Source: Helicobacter mehlei
Lineage (GTDB): Bacteria > Campylobacterota > Campylobacteria > Campylobacterales > Helicobacteraceae
NCBI RefSeq assembly: GCF_003660265.1
Contig: NZ_QXQP01000017.1
Coordinates: 1 to 35,736, forward strand
Reading direction: 5' to 3'
DNA: 35,736 bases
Part shown: piece by piece, positions 15,480 to 23,586 of the stretch
Position numbering within the stretch: the stretch's first letter is position 1
Layout: the number at the start of each line of letters is the position of its first letter
The notes under the pieces: model-generated
Seen by the model: only the letters and a program-made list of their open reading frames with translations
Database searches by the model: none
What the model was told of the DNA's origin: nothing
Position numbers and translations under genes: made by a program

Positions 15480-17354
15480 ATGGAGGGGTTTTCTGCAGAG
15501 GAGCTAAGGGCGCGTTTTAGGGATAATTTGGGCTTTTTTAAGCAACACTTGCCCAAACTCTATGAGCAACTCTTGCCCGCTCCATGTGCCTATAATCTTT
15601 TATGGGACACAGGGGGGTTAAATATCCTCAATCTTAGCGATGGCTCGTTATTATTCCCTTGTTTGCAAGCAGAACACCAAATGCTCAATATCTCTAAGGA
15701 TTGGGCTTCACACATCCTTAACAATCCCAAATGGACGCTAAATGACAATGGCTTAATGCTGGGTGATTTGGATTTAAAAGCCCTCCCCCTAACAAACCAA
15801 GCTTGCCAGGATATCTTGCAGTTGGGCACGCCTAATGCCCCTTATCACTTGGGGCAAAACTTCTACCCCCCCACGATTCTATATGGCATGGCGGGGGGGT
15901 TGTTTTTAGCCCTTTTGCTCCAACAAGGGGCATTTTTCCACGCACTCTACATCTATGAAGAGCATATTGATCTATTGCGCATCAGTTGCTATTTTATTGA
16001 CTATCCCCAGCTTTTCCACGCTACCCCACCCCAAGCTTGTGCGATTTTTCTTAAAAATCTCCCCACACCTTTTTTCAAACACACCTTTTTGCACAAAAGA
16101 ATCACCCATAGTTTCTTGCATTTGGAATTTGACCCTTATAAAAGTGAAAACACCCAGCATGCTCAAGAGTTGTTCTGTGCCCATAAAAAAAGCGCGCTTA
16201 GAGGCTGGGGGAGCTTTGAAGATGAGATGTTAGGGCTTTCTAATAGTGTCCAAAATTTAAGAGAATCCCCGCATATCTTAGACCCTAGGACTTGTCCCCA
16301 TGCAGATTTGCCCATTTGTGTTGTGGGCAATGGTCCTAGCTTGGATGGGTTATTGGATTTTATCCAAAGCAACCAAGAAAACATGTTGATCTTTAGCTGT
16401 GGGACGGCTCTAAAAGTGCTCAAAGCCCACCAAATCCACGTGGATTTCCAAATTGAGATCGAGCGAATCGATTATCTAAAGGAAGTGCTCTTAGATGCCC
16501 CTTTGGGCGATACGCCCCTGATGTGTGCCAATATGGTTAATCCTAGCGCGCGCCAACTGGCTAAGGAAGTATTCATGTTTATGCGTGGGGGGAGTGCTAG
16601 CGGGTATTTGTTCCCCCATTTGGCAGTTGAATACAGCGCGCCCTTTGTGGGTAATGCCGGCGTGGCATTGGCGTGTCTGTTTAGCCAAACCTTGATCTTG
16701 TGCGGGCTAGATTGTGGCTATATCCAAGGAGCTAGCAAGCACGCTAAGGGCTCTTATTATGGAGAGGAGAGTACACAGATTCCGCTAGACACCCTGAGTG
16801 TGCGCCCCAATTTTGAGGGCACGTTAGTTTATAGCGATGGGCTGTTCTTGCTCTCCAAAGAACAAATGGGCATGCTCTTTAAAAAACATGGCACGCAGGT
16901 TTATAATCTCTCCAACGGGGCTTTTATTGAGTACACAATCCCTAAGCGTGCTCAAGATTTATTATTAAAAAAGGGCTCTAAGTTCAAAGCCTTAAAGCGT
17001 ATCAAACGGGCGTTCAAATCCCAAGCCCCTGTTAATTTGCCCCTAGAGGGCTTGCAAGCCTTTAAAGAGCAAATCAAGCAACTTTTACAAAAACCCATTA
17101 ACACCAAAAAAGAACTCTATACCCGCATGGATCACTTGGGCGCGCTCAGTTTGCAAAAAAGCCAAGAAGACCCTTTAGTGGGGATTTTGTTGGAAGGTTC
17201 GCTAGCCCATTTGGGTTTGCATGCCCTTGTTGCATCTTTAAGCCTCCAACAAAGCCAAATCCCCGCTTTTTATGCCCAAATCCAAGAGATCATCACCACC
17301 ACCCTCGATCAAATGGTGGCTAGATACCATTGGCTAGCGATGGGAGTTAGTTAG
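15480..17354 (+). CDS. Maf-type motility-associated glycosyltransferase (DUF115)
   Basis: 624 residues. The central DUF115/MAF_flag10 domain (about 275-430) is marked by the ICVVGNGPSLDG nucleotide-sugar-binding loop, the IFSCGTALKVL strand, and the FVGNAGVALAC and LCGLDCGY blocks. Campylobacter and Helicobacter Maf proteins are needed for motility and are thought to transfer nonulosonic acids such as pseudaminic acid onto flagellins. H. pylori has one such protein (HP0114) of about the same size, near flaB. Here it stands behind htrA instead, nine bases downstream, followed by a small lipoprotein. The N-terminal and C-terminal flanks are variable, as in the family. Donor and acceptor are inferred only. 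Confidence 0.88.
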   Translation: MEGFSAEELRARFRDNLGFFKQHLPKLYEQLLPAPCAYNLLWDTGGLNILNLSDGSLLFPCLQAEHQMLNISKDWASHILNNPKWTLNDNGLMLGDLDLKALPLTNQACQDILQLGTPNAPYHLGQNFYPPTILYGMAGGLFLALLLQQGAFFHALYIYEEHIDLLRISCYFIDYPQLFHATPPQACAIFLKNLPTPFFKHTFLHKRITHSFLHLEFDPYKSENTQHAQELFCAHKKSALRGWGSFEDEMLGLSNSVQNLRESPHILDPRTCPHADLPICVVGNGPSLDGLLDFIQSNQENMLIFSCGTALKVLKAHQIHVDFQIEIERIDYLKEVLLDAPLGDTPLMCANMVNPSARQLAKEVFMFMRGGSASGYLFPHLAVEYSAPFVGNAGVALACLFSQTLILCGLDCGYIQGASKHAKGSYYGEESTQIPLDTLSVRPNFEGTLVYSDGLFLLSKEQMGMLFKKHGTQVYNLSNGAFIEYTIPKRAQDLLLKKGSKFKALKRIKRAFKSQAPVNLPLEGLQAFKEQIKQLLQKPINTKKELYTRMDHLGALSLQKSQEDPLVGILLEGSLAHLGLHALVASLSLQQSQIPAFYAQIQEIITTTLDQMVARYHWLAMGVS

Positions 17355-17361
17355 GAGATTG

Positions 17362-17673
17362 ATGCAAAAGTTATTTTTTTATTCCATCTTGATAGTATTT
17401 TTTACGGCTTGTAGCACGCATAAAAATGCGGGTGTTGAGTTAGATATTGTGCCAAGTGCCACGCCACAACCACAATCCAAAGCGGTGCCCAAAGACACAC
17501 ACACCAACTTTTACTGGCGACTAGAAAAGCAAGAAGAAAAATTAAGAAAAAGAGAAAAGAGGGAGGGGGGTAGCTTTGCATGCTCCCATGGCACTCATCA
17601 GGCTTTCTTGCCTAAGGCTGTGCGTAAGCGTAGGGGCAAAATGTGTTTTAATCTTTTGGATCTCACATGGTAG
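17362..17673 (+). CDS. Small putative lipoprotein with unusual C-terminus
   Basis: 103 residues from the ATG at 17362 behind AGGAG. The N-terminus is a lipoprotein signal: hydrophobic KLFFYSILIVFFTAC with Cys17 as the lipidated residue. Then come a Pro/Thr-rich part and a Lys/Glu-rich helix (EKQEEKLRKREKREGG). After a run of six G (17565-17570) the composition changes to a basic, Cys-containing tail. One more G would bring a TAG directly after the tract and end the protein at about 70 residues; one fewer G opens another frame. I do not recognise the family. It follows the Maf gene by seven bases. Confidence 0.6.
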   Translation: MQKLFFYSILIVFFTACSTHKNAGVELDIVPSATPQPQSKAVPKDTHTNFYWRLEKQEEKLRKREKREGGSFACSHGTHQAFLPKAVRKRRGKMCFNLLDLTW

Positions 17674-17734
17674 GTGGTTGCGGGAGTGTTGCGAACTTTA
17701 GCTAAAATTTGCTAGAATGGAGCAAAGGGTTATG

Positions 17735-18352
17735 ATGCAACTTGAAATCCAAGCTTTTGGGAATACACAGACAAATTGTTACATCGCTCACCTCGAACAA
17801 GGCGATCTGATTGTGGATCCGGGTATGGGGGCGTGTGGTTGGGTGCTTGAGCATGCCAAAAATCCCCTAGCCATTCTCATCACACATGGGCATTACGATC
17901 ACGTTTGGGATGTCCATGCCCTCAAAAAAGCCTTGCCCCATGTGCCTTTATTTGCCCACCAAGAGGACATTTTTATGCTCACCACCGATTGTTTTGGGCT
18001 GGGTTTAACTCCATGCACTAAAGCGGACATTGAGCCCATTACATGCGCTAAAAGCACGCAGACTTTTGAGATTGCCGGCATCCCCATTGTCTATTGGCAC
18101 TTCCCCGGGCACACCCCTGGTTGTTGCATGGTAGAAGTGCAACAGAATTTTTTTAGCGGGGATTTCATCTTTTATCGGAGCATTGGGCGGTACGACTTCC
18201 CTTACTCTAATCCTAAGGATATGAAGGATTCGCTCTTGCGCTTGCAAGCCCTAGAAAGCCCAACAGATAAGCCCATCTACCCCGGGCATGGGCAATCCAC
18301 CAGCCTAAAGGCCGAACAACCACACCTGGGGTCGTGGATTGCTCATTTATAA
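17735..18352 (+). CDS. Metallo-beta-lactamase-fold hydrolase (glyoxalase II-like, HP0813-type)
   Basis: About 205 residues. The THGHYDH motif (HxHxDH) binds two metals; further ligands are the His of HFPGHTPG, the Asp of FFSGDFIF and the His of YPGHG. The size and these motifs place it with hydroxyacylglutathione hydrolase-like YcbL-type proteins; the substrate is unknown. The start is put at the second ATG of an ATGATG pair (17732/17735), since homologues begin close to this and AAAGGG precedes it. An ATG at 17717 lies inside a TAGAAT -10-like element. thiF-like follows after 18 bases, as HP0813-HP0814 in H. pylori. Confidence 0.85.
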   Translation: MQLEIQAFGNTQTNCYIAHLEQGDLIVDPGMGACGWVLEHAKNPLAILITHGHYDHVWDVHALKKALPHVPLFAHQEDIFMLTTDCFGLGLTPCTKADIEPITCAKSTQTFEIAGIPIVYWHFPGHTPGCCMVEVQQNFFSGDFIFYRSIGRYDFPYSNPKDMKDSLLRLQALESPTDKPIYPGHGQSTSLKAEQPHLGSWIAHL

Positions 18353-18370
18353 TTCCTACAAAGGATAATC

Positions 18371-19141
18371 ATGCTCACGCAAGACCAAAGAGAGCGTTAT
18401 CAACGCCATTTGATGCTAGAGGATGTCAAAGAGGAAGGGCAAGAAAAACTGATGCAAGCAAGCGTTCTGGTGATTGGAGCTGGGGGGTTAGGCTCGCCTA
18501 ATACCATGTACCTAGCTGCCGCTGGGGTTGGGCGTATTGGTGTGCTGGATTTTGACATTATAGAGCTAAGCAACCTACAAAGACAGATCATCCACACCAC
18601 CGCTGAGATTAACAACTCTAAGGTCAAATCGGCACAACGTAAAATGTTAGCCCTTAACCCTGAGATTCAAGTTGAGACCTATTTTAATAAATTCAATGCT
18701 TCTAATGCCCTAGAGATCATCCAACCATACGATTTTGTCGTGGATGCCACTGATAATTTTGCCAGCAAGTTTTTGATCAACGATGCGTGTGTATTGGCCA
18801 ATAAACCCTATAGCCATGCCGGTGTGCTGAAGTATAGGGGGCAGACCATGACCATCTTGCCTAAAAAAAGTGCGTGTTTTGCCTGTGTTTTTGATACACC
18901 TCCGGATGCGGAACTCAACTCTTATTTCAAAGCGGGGCTTTTTGGGGTTTTACCCGGTTTGATTGGGTGTATCCAAGCTGCAGAGGCGATCAAGTATTTT
19001 CTAGGGCTTCCCTTGTTGCTAGACACCTTGCTCAGCGTGGACACCAAGGGCATGGACTTTAGAAAAATCCACATTAAGCGCAACCCCCAATGTCGGGTAT
19101 GTGGTGAAAAGGGTATCCAAACCTTGCAAGACTACCCGTAA
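18371..19141 (+). CDS. ThiF/MoeB/HesA-family E1-like adenylyltransferase
   Basis: 256 residues, HP0814-type. Enzymes of this family adenylate the C-terminal Gly of a ubiquitin-like sulfur carrier (ThiS or MoaD) for thiamine or molybdopterin synthesis. Seen here: N-terminal RYQRHLML, the ATP loop VIGAGGLGSPN (about 34-44), the DFDIIELSNLQRQ segment with the key Asp and Arg, VVDATDNFASK, and two CxxC zinc pairs (CFAC, CRVC). Which carrier it serves cannot be read from the sequence. It starts behind AAAGGA, 18 bases after the hydrolase gene, and is followed by motA after 25 bases. Confidence 0.88.
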   Translation: MLTQDQRERYQRHLMLEDVKEEGQEKLMQASVLVIGAGGLGSPNTMYLAAAGVGRIGVLDFDIIELSNLQRQIIHTTAEINNSKVKSAQRKMLALNPEIQVETYFNKFNASNALEIIQPYDFVVDATDNFASKFLINDACVLANKPYSHAGVLKYRGQTMTILPKKSACFACVFDTPPDAELNSYFKAGLFGVLPGLIGCIQAAEAIKYFLGLPLLLDTLLSVDTKGMDFRKIHIKRNPQCRVCGEKGIQTLQDYP

Positions 19142-19166
19142 TAGAATTTAGCAAAAAGGTGATTTT

Positions 19167-19937
19167 ATGGATTTGACATCGGTTTTGGGTGTACTCATGG
19201 CGATTGCGGCGATTTCAGTGGGGGATATTTTAGAGGGGGGTAACCCTATCCATGTGGTGCATTTGAGTTCTGTTATCATCATTGTCCCCACCACTTTATC
19301 CGCAGCGATGGTGAGCACGCATGCCCACCATGTCAAGGCAGCCTTTAAAGAGATCAAGATTGTGTTTCTAAACCCCAAGATCAATTTGCAAGAGACCATT
19401 AAAAGCATTGTGGAGCTCTCCACGCAAGCTAGAAAAGACGGGGTGTTGTCTTTGGAATCTAAGGTTGCCCAGATCGAAGATGACTTCACGCGCAATGGTT
19501 TTTCCATGATTGTCGATGGTAAGGATATTAAATCCGTGCAAGAGAGTTTGGATGTTGCCATTGAGGAGTTGGAGGAATACTACCATGGCGCAGCACATTA
19601 TTGGATCACCGCGGGCGAGAGCGCGCCAACATTTGGGCTTGTGGGGGCGGTTTTGGGGTTGATGCTTGCCTTAGCTAAACTAGACAATCCTCAAGAGATG
19701 GCACTAGGGATTGCCGGGGCTTTCACCGCCACGGTTACAGGAATCATGTGTTCTTATGCACTCTTTGGCCCTTTTGGGAACAAACTTAAAAATAAGTCCA
19801 AAGACATTCTCAAAGAAAAAGTGGTGATCTTAGAGGGCATCATCGGAATTGCCAATGGGGATAACCCGCGGGATTTGGAAATGAAGTTGCTCAACTACAT
19901 CGCCCCTGGGCAACCCAAAAAATCGCAGTTTGAGTAG
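19167..19937 (+). CDS. motA: Flagellar motor stator protein MotA
   Basis: 256 residues. Four transmembrane segments: two near the N-terminus (about 2-20 and 28-48) and two at about 145-170 and 178-200. The long cytoplasmic loop between carries the charged residues that touch the rotor protein FliG, and the TAGESAPTFGLVGAVLGLMLAL segment around residues 145-166 is typical. With MotB it forms the proton-driven stator. A ribosome binding site (AAAGGTG) precedes the ATG, and motB starts three bases after the stop. Confidence 0.96.
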   Translation: MDLTSVLGVLMAIAAISVGDILEGGNPIHVVHLSSVIIIVPTTLSAAMVSTHAHHVKAAFKEIKIVFLNPKINLQETIKSIVELSTQARKDGVLSLESKVAQIEDDFTRNGFSMIVDGKDIKSVQESLDVAIEELEEYYHGAAHYWITAGESAPTFGLVGAVLGLMLALAKLDNPQEMALGIAGAFTATVTGIMCSYALFGPFGNKLKNKSKDILKEKVVILEGIIGIANGDNPRDLEMKLLNYIAPGQPKKSQFE

Positions 19938-19940
19938 GCC

Positions 19941-20711
19941 ATGGCTAAAAAAGCTAAGAAAGTCGAATGCCCGGCTGGGGAACGTTGGGCAGTCCCCTAT
20001 GCGGACTTTTTGTCGCTCTTGCTGGCTCTCTTTATTGCCCTTTATGCCATCTCAGTGGTTAATAAATCTAAAGTCAAGGCTTTGAAAAAGGAATTCATTA
20101 AGATTTTTGACTATGCCCCACGCCCTGATGCGATGCAACCGGTTATCCCCATCCCCCCAGCTCCGGGTGAGACCCAAGAGACCTCGACCCAAGAGCAAAG
20201 TTCGAGCAAACAACCCACACGTTCTCAGGTTACCATCACACGCGTGGGCGAGGGGAGCGTCTTGGAGCAAACTGACCATGGCGCGATTCTCAAGCTACCC
20301 TCCAGTTTGCTATTCCAAGACCCCTATGGCGACACCATCAACGCCGGCATGCAGGAATATATCAGACACATCGTGCGCATCATCAAAACCCTACCCAATC
20401 AAGTCGAGATCAATGTACGTGGCTATACCGACAACACACCCCTACCCCCCCATGCCCATTTTAAAGACCACTATGCATTAGCTGCTAGCCGTGCCTCTAA
20501 AGTGATGCACGAATTATTAAAAGATGGCATTGACCCCCAAAAACTCTCTTTTACCTCCTATGGCAAAAATAACCCGGTTGCTCCCAATGATAGCGTGGAG
20601 AACCGCATGCGTAATAACCGCGTGGAAATCTTTTTCTCCACTAACCCCCAAAATATTTCTAAAATCCGCTCCATTTTGGATAAAAAAATCGAACAAGAGC
20701 ACAGAGAGTGA
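19941..20711 (+). CDS. motB: Flagellar motor stator protein MotB
   Basis: 256 residues. One transmembrane helix near the N-terminus contains the proton-carrying Asp22 (VPYADFLSLLLALF). A Gln/Thr/Ser-rich linker follows. The C-terminal OmpA-like domain (about 140-245) with RGYTDNTPLP and MRNNRVEIFF binds peptidoglycan and anchors the stator. Its ribosome binding site lies inside the end of motA (GAGTAGG). The stop overlaps a GTG start of the next gene (GTGA). Confidence 0.96.
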   Translation: MAKKAKKVECPAGERWAVPYADFLSLLLALFIALYAISVVNKSKVKALKKEFIKIFDYAPRPDAMQPVIPIPPAPGETQETSTQEQSSSKQPTRSQVTITRVGEGSVLEQTDHGAILKLPSSLLFQDPYGDTINAGMQEYIRHIVRIIKTLPNQVEINVRGYTDNTPLPPHAHFKDHYALAASRASKVMHELLKDGIDPQKLSFTSYGKNNPVAPNDSVENRMRNNRVEIFFSTNPQNISKIRSILDKKIEQEHRE

Positions 20712-21115
20712 TTTGGCTATTTTTACTAGGGCAAATGTTGCTAGCCAACCCCTTGCCCACGGGCGAGGAGCTGTTAAGAGAAGAGCGGCAAGTCCAATTA
20801 CCCAAGACCCCAATTAAAGCGGTGTTTTTTAGCCAAAAACTCCCCTATACTTCTTGGACACGCGATTATGGCATTTGGCGTACCCAAAATATTTTAGAGA
20901 TTGAATCTCTAGTGAGCCAAGTGCGTATCAATAAAATTAGCTTGAATCGGGGCATGTGTGCGTTACTACCCCAATTGCCCAGTTATGTGTTAAAACTCCA
21001 TGAAAAAATGCGCTATGAAGTGTTTTGTGAAGGGCAACTAAGAGTGGAAGTCCAAACCGATTTTGGCACCCAAATACTCCATCTACAAGAAGACCTCCCC
21101 GCCCCCATGCCTTAA
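20708..21115 (+). CDS. Small exported protein downstream of motB (HP0817-type)
   Basis: 135 residues from a GTG that overlaps the motB stop by four bases, which points to translational coupling. The first about 14 residues (IWLFLLGQMLLANP) look like a short signal peptide. The rest is mixed alpha/beta with two Cys (in GMCALL and FCEGQL) that could form a disulfide. The H. pylori HP0817 protein has the same position. Function is unknown; coupling to motB hints at motor- or envelope-related work. Its TAA shares the TTAA at 21112-21115 with the stop of the convergent NYN gene. Confidence 0.75.
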   Translation: MIWLFLLGQMLLANPLPTGEELLREERQVQLPKTPIKAVFFSQKLPYTSWTRDYGIWRTQNILEIESLVSQVRINKISLNRGMCALLPQLPSYVLKLHEKMRYEVFCEGQLRVEVQTDFGTQILHLQEDLPAPMP

Positions 21116-21957
21116 AATGAGTTGCCCTCACTTTTGGCGATGTCGATGCCATGGAAGGGTTTTCCTCTGTTGAGTGGATAAGTGGTGGGCTTTTTAACCC
21201 CCATCTCCATGTCGTCCTTGATATTGTCTAAAATATCTTGAATGCTACGCACCCGCACCGCATCGCTGGCGGCCTTTAATTCATCGGCTACCAAGTCCAT
21301 ACTCTCCTCAATGTGGGCGACAAATACTTGGAGGTGCTTGGTCCTTGCAAAATCCAAAATGGGAGCCAAATCGGTATCCTTGCAAAACAGCAAGATCCGA
21401 TCCACAAACCCCTCATAGCAAACCTTGGCAATGTCTAATGCCAAAAGCACATCAACTTGTTTTTGTTGCAATTCTAGTTTAGGCACCCAAATTGTGGGTG
21501 CATTATTTTGCACGCCCCTTACCCACACATCTTCTTTAACATAGGATAAGGGCTTCATTTTGACAATTCCTTGACGAATCGTCGAATATTCCAGCCCCAC
21601 CATCGTGTGTTTGAACGCCTTAATCGCTTCTGATTTATTCGTAATCGCTTCGTAGTGGTTAATCGGTTTCTTTAACTCCTCATGCTTGCCAGAGGTGTAA
21701 AAACTCTTATATTCCTCAAAATCCGCTTCCAACTTGCTATTTTTGACAATCTTATTTTCACTAAAGGGTTCAGAGACATAAAGAAAAGTCCGGTAAAGTC
21801 GTTCATCTGATTGGATAAAGGTTTTAATAAAGGCATCAAAGTGAGGCAAGCGGTTAAAATTAAACTGCTTAAATACTTTGTAATTGTGTTGGACATTCTG
21901 CAGATCGGAGCGTAAATTCTCCCAATCTACAAAAATAGCGATTTTAGCACTATCCAT
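21112..21957 (-). CDS. NYN-domain (PIN-like) putative RNase
   Basis: 281 residues from the ATG at 21957 (AAGGA seven bases upstream). The N-terminal AIFVDWENL and the KQVDVLLALDIAKV and LLFCKDTDLAPILDFAR blocks are the NYN/LabA-like PIN fold, with acidic residues Asp (VDWEN), Asp (KQVDV) and Asp (KDTDLAP) in the usual metal-binding places. The C-terminal tail after about residue 240 is charged and probably flexible. Such proteins are thought to cut RNA; a target is unknown. The frame stays open upstream of 21957 for 33 codons, but that stretch holds a stable RNA structure and no ribosome binding site. It follows efp on the same strand. Confidence 0.8.
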   Translation of the reverse strand: MDSAKIAIFVDWENLRSDLQNVQHNYKVFKQFNFNRLPHFDAFIKTFIQSDERLYRTFLYVSEPFSENKIVKNSKLEADFEEYKSFYTSGKHEELKKPINHYEAITNKSEAIKAFKHTMVGLEYSTIRQGIVKMKPLSYVKEDVWVRGVQNNAPTIWVPKLELQQKQVDVLLALDIAKVCYEGFVDRILLFCKDTDLAPILDFARTKHLQVFVAHIEESMDLVADELKAASDAVRVRSIQDILDNIKDDMEMGVKKPTTYPLNRGKPFHGIDIAKSEGNSF

Positions 21958-21977
21958 ATATGATCCTTTTTCTTTAG

Positions 21978-22047
21978 TGGGGGGTGTCTTAACTTGTCTA
22001 AATAGTCTTCTAAAAGTTTTGGGAACACCCAAAAGAGAAACACCCCC
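21978..22047 (-). promoter_or_regulatory. Nested hairpin in the efp-NYN intergenic leader
   Basis: Inner perfect hairpin TTTTGGG-AACA-CCCAAAA at 22017-22034. It is enclosed by an outer stem of about ten pairs between the GGGGGTGTC tract near 21979-21988 and the AAACACCCCC tract near 22039-22047. On the minus strand the outer stem closes shortly before the ribosome binding site of the NYN gene. The inner hairpin is followed by CTTTT, so it may act as a weak terminator after efp, or the whole may be a regulatory leader. Confidence 0.5.
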
Positions 22048-22080
22048 GTAAAGCAACGATCAAAGCCACCGGCTATCCAA

Positions 22081-22644
22081 TTACTTGAGTTTTTCCAAAT
22101 ACTCCCCGGTTTGGGTGTTAACCTTGATGGTCTCGCCCTCAAGCACATGGAAGGGCACTTGCACCACTGCACCCGTTTCAAGTGTAGCGGGTTTTTTGCT
22201 GGCACTGGAAGTGTCACCCTTGAAGTTGGGAGGGGTTTGGGTGATTTTTAACGCCACCACTTGGGCGACCTCCACAGAGATTGCCTTTTCATTGTGGAAG
22301 AGCACTTGCACCTGTGAGCCATCCAACATCCACTTGGGCGCATCTCCGACTTGGTCTTCGCTGAGTGCAATCTGTTCGTAACTCTCCACATCCATGAACT
22401 GGTAGCTGGTGCCATCAAAATAGAGAAACTGCATGGGTTTTTGCAATAAATTAGGCTCCTCGCACTTATCTCCAGCATGGAAAGTCTTTTCAATCACCTT
22501 ACCATCTAAAAATGACTTGATTTTGGCGCGTACAAAAGCCGCCCCCTTGCCCGGTTTGACATGTTGGTATTCCACAATGCGGTAAGGCACACCTTGAATC
22601 TCAATTTTGAGATTTTTCTTTAGATCGCTCATCCCGATAGCCAT
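22081..22644 (-). CDS. efp: Elongation factor P
   Basis: 187 residues, almost the same as H. pylori EF-P over long stretches ([20 protein letters not shown]). EF-P enters stalled ribosomes and speeds up synthesis of polyproline stretches. The loop lysine that is modified in many bacteria is K33 (KPGKGAA). Three beta-barrel domains are all present, ending in GEYLEKLK. The ATG at 22644 is preceded by GGAGAG; a TTG directly before it is not needed. It lies nine bases after fba in the ppiC - fba - efp unit, as HP0175-HP0177 in H. pylori. Confidence 0.97.
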   Translation of the reverse strand: MAIGMSDLKKNLKIEIQGVPYRIVEYQHVKPGKGAAFVRAKIKSFLDGKVIEKTFHAGDKCEEPNLLQKPMQFLYFDGTSYQFMDVESYEQIALSEDQVGDAPKWMLDGSQVQVLFHNEKAISVEVAQVVALKITQTPPNFKGDTSSASKKPATLETGAVVQVPFHVLEGETIKVNTQTGEYLEKLK

Positions 22645-22653
22645 CAAGCTCTC

Positions 22654-23577
22654 CTAAATTTTGTTGGCACTACCCAGTAGGTGCATGCGTTCTACAATGA
22701 CCTCTTTGACCGCCTCGATACCCGGAGTGAAAAACTTACGCAAGTCAAATTCACTAGGGTGTTCGTTGGCAATTTTACGCACCTGTGCGATGAAAGCGAT
22801 ACGCAAATCGGTATCGATATTGATCTTATTGATCCCCCCCCTGATGGATTCTTGTAAAAACGCATAGGGCACACCCTTACTCCCTTTTAAATCCCCTCCT
22901 GTGGCCAAGAAAGCTTGGCTCACACTCTCAGGGATGGAGCTAGCACCATGTAAGACTAGAGGAATATTGGTGCGCCTTTTGACTTCTACTAGCCTCTCAA
23001 AATCTAGCTTAGGTTCGCCCTTAAATTTAAAAGCCCCGTGGCTTGTGCCTATGGCGGGGGCTAAATAATCCACATGGCTGATTTTGACAAACTCTTCAGC
23101 CTCGTCCGGATTAACTAAAACAGCGTCTTTCTCATCTACGGAGATATTGTCCTCAATCCCCATCAGGCGCCCCAGCTCCGCCTCCACGCTCACATTTTTA
23201 GAATGGGCATAATCCACCACTTCTTTAGTGAGCTCTAAATTTTCTTTGTAGGGGTGGTGGGAAGCATCAATCATCACAGATGTAAAACCCGCATCTACTG
23301 CCTTCTTACAGCTCTCAAAAGTTGTTCCATGGTCCAAATGCAAAGCCACCGGGATATGGGGGTAGCGTGCAACCATTGTATGCACCATGCCAAGCACCAT
23401 GTCAATGCCCAAATATTTAATCGCCCCCTCGCTGGCTTGCACAATCAAAGGGGATTTTGCCTCGTTAGCCGATTCAAAAATGGCACGCAACATCTCCACA
23501 TTCACAAAATTAAACGCACCCACGCCATAGCCCTCTTGATGGGCTTTGTTTAAAATCTCACTGCCTTTAACCAGCAT
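22654..23577 (-). CDS. fba: Class II fructose-1,6-bisphosphate aldolase
   Basis: 307 residues. Zinc-dependent cleavage and formation of fructose-1,6-bisphosphate, central for gluconeogenesis in Helicobacter. Class II signatures are visible: YGVGAFNFVN near the N-terminus, the HLDHG zinc/catalytic segment, SVMIDASHHPYKEN, VEAELGR, APAIGTSHGAFK, LVLHGASS and GGINKINIDTDLR. The GGI codons contain a run of eight G (minus strand; 22834-22841), fixed by the conserved glycines. It starts nine bases after ppiC and ends nine bases before efp. Confidence 0.97.
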   Translation of the reverse strand: MLVKGSEILNKAHQEGYGVGAFNFVNVEMLRAIFESANEAKSPLIVQASEGAIKYLGIDMVLGMVHTMVARYPHIPVALHLDHGTTFESCKKAVDAGFTSVMIDASHHPYKENLELTKEVVDYAHSKNVSVEAELGRLMGIEDNISVDEKDAVLVNPDEAEEFVKISHVDYLAPAIGTSHGAFKFKGEPKLDFERLVEVKRRTNIPLVLHGASSIPESVSQAFLATGGDLKGSKGVPYAFLQESIRGGINKINIDTDLRIAFIAQVRKIANEHPSEFDLRKFFTPGIEAVKEVIVERMHLLGSANKI

Positions 23578-23586
23578 GCACGCTCC

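Noticed and set aside
21958-22056. 33-codon N-terminal extension of the NYN protein
   Set aside because: Not family-like, no ribosome binding site, and it covers the nested hairpin; the ATG at 21957 has AAGGA.
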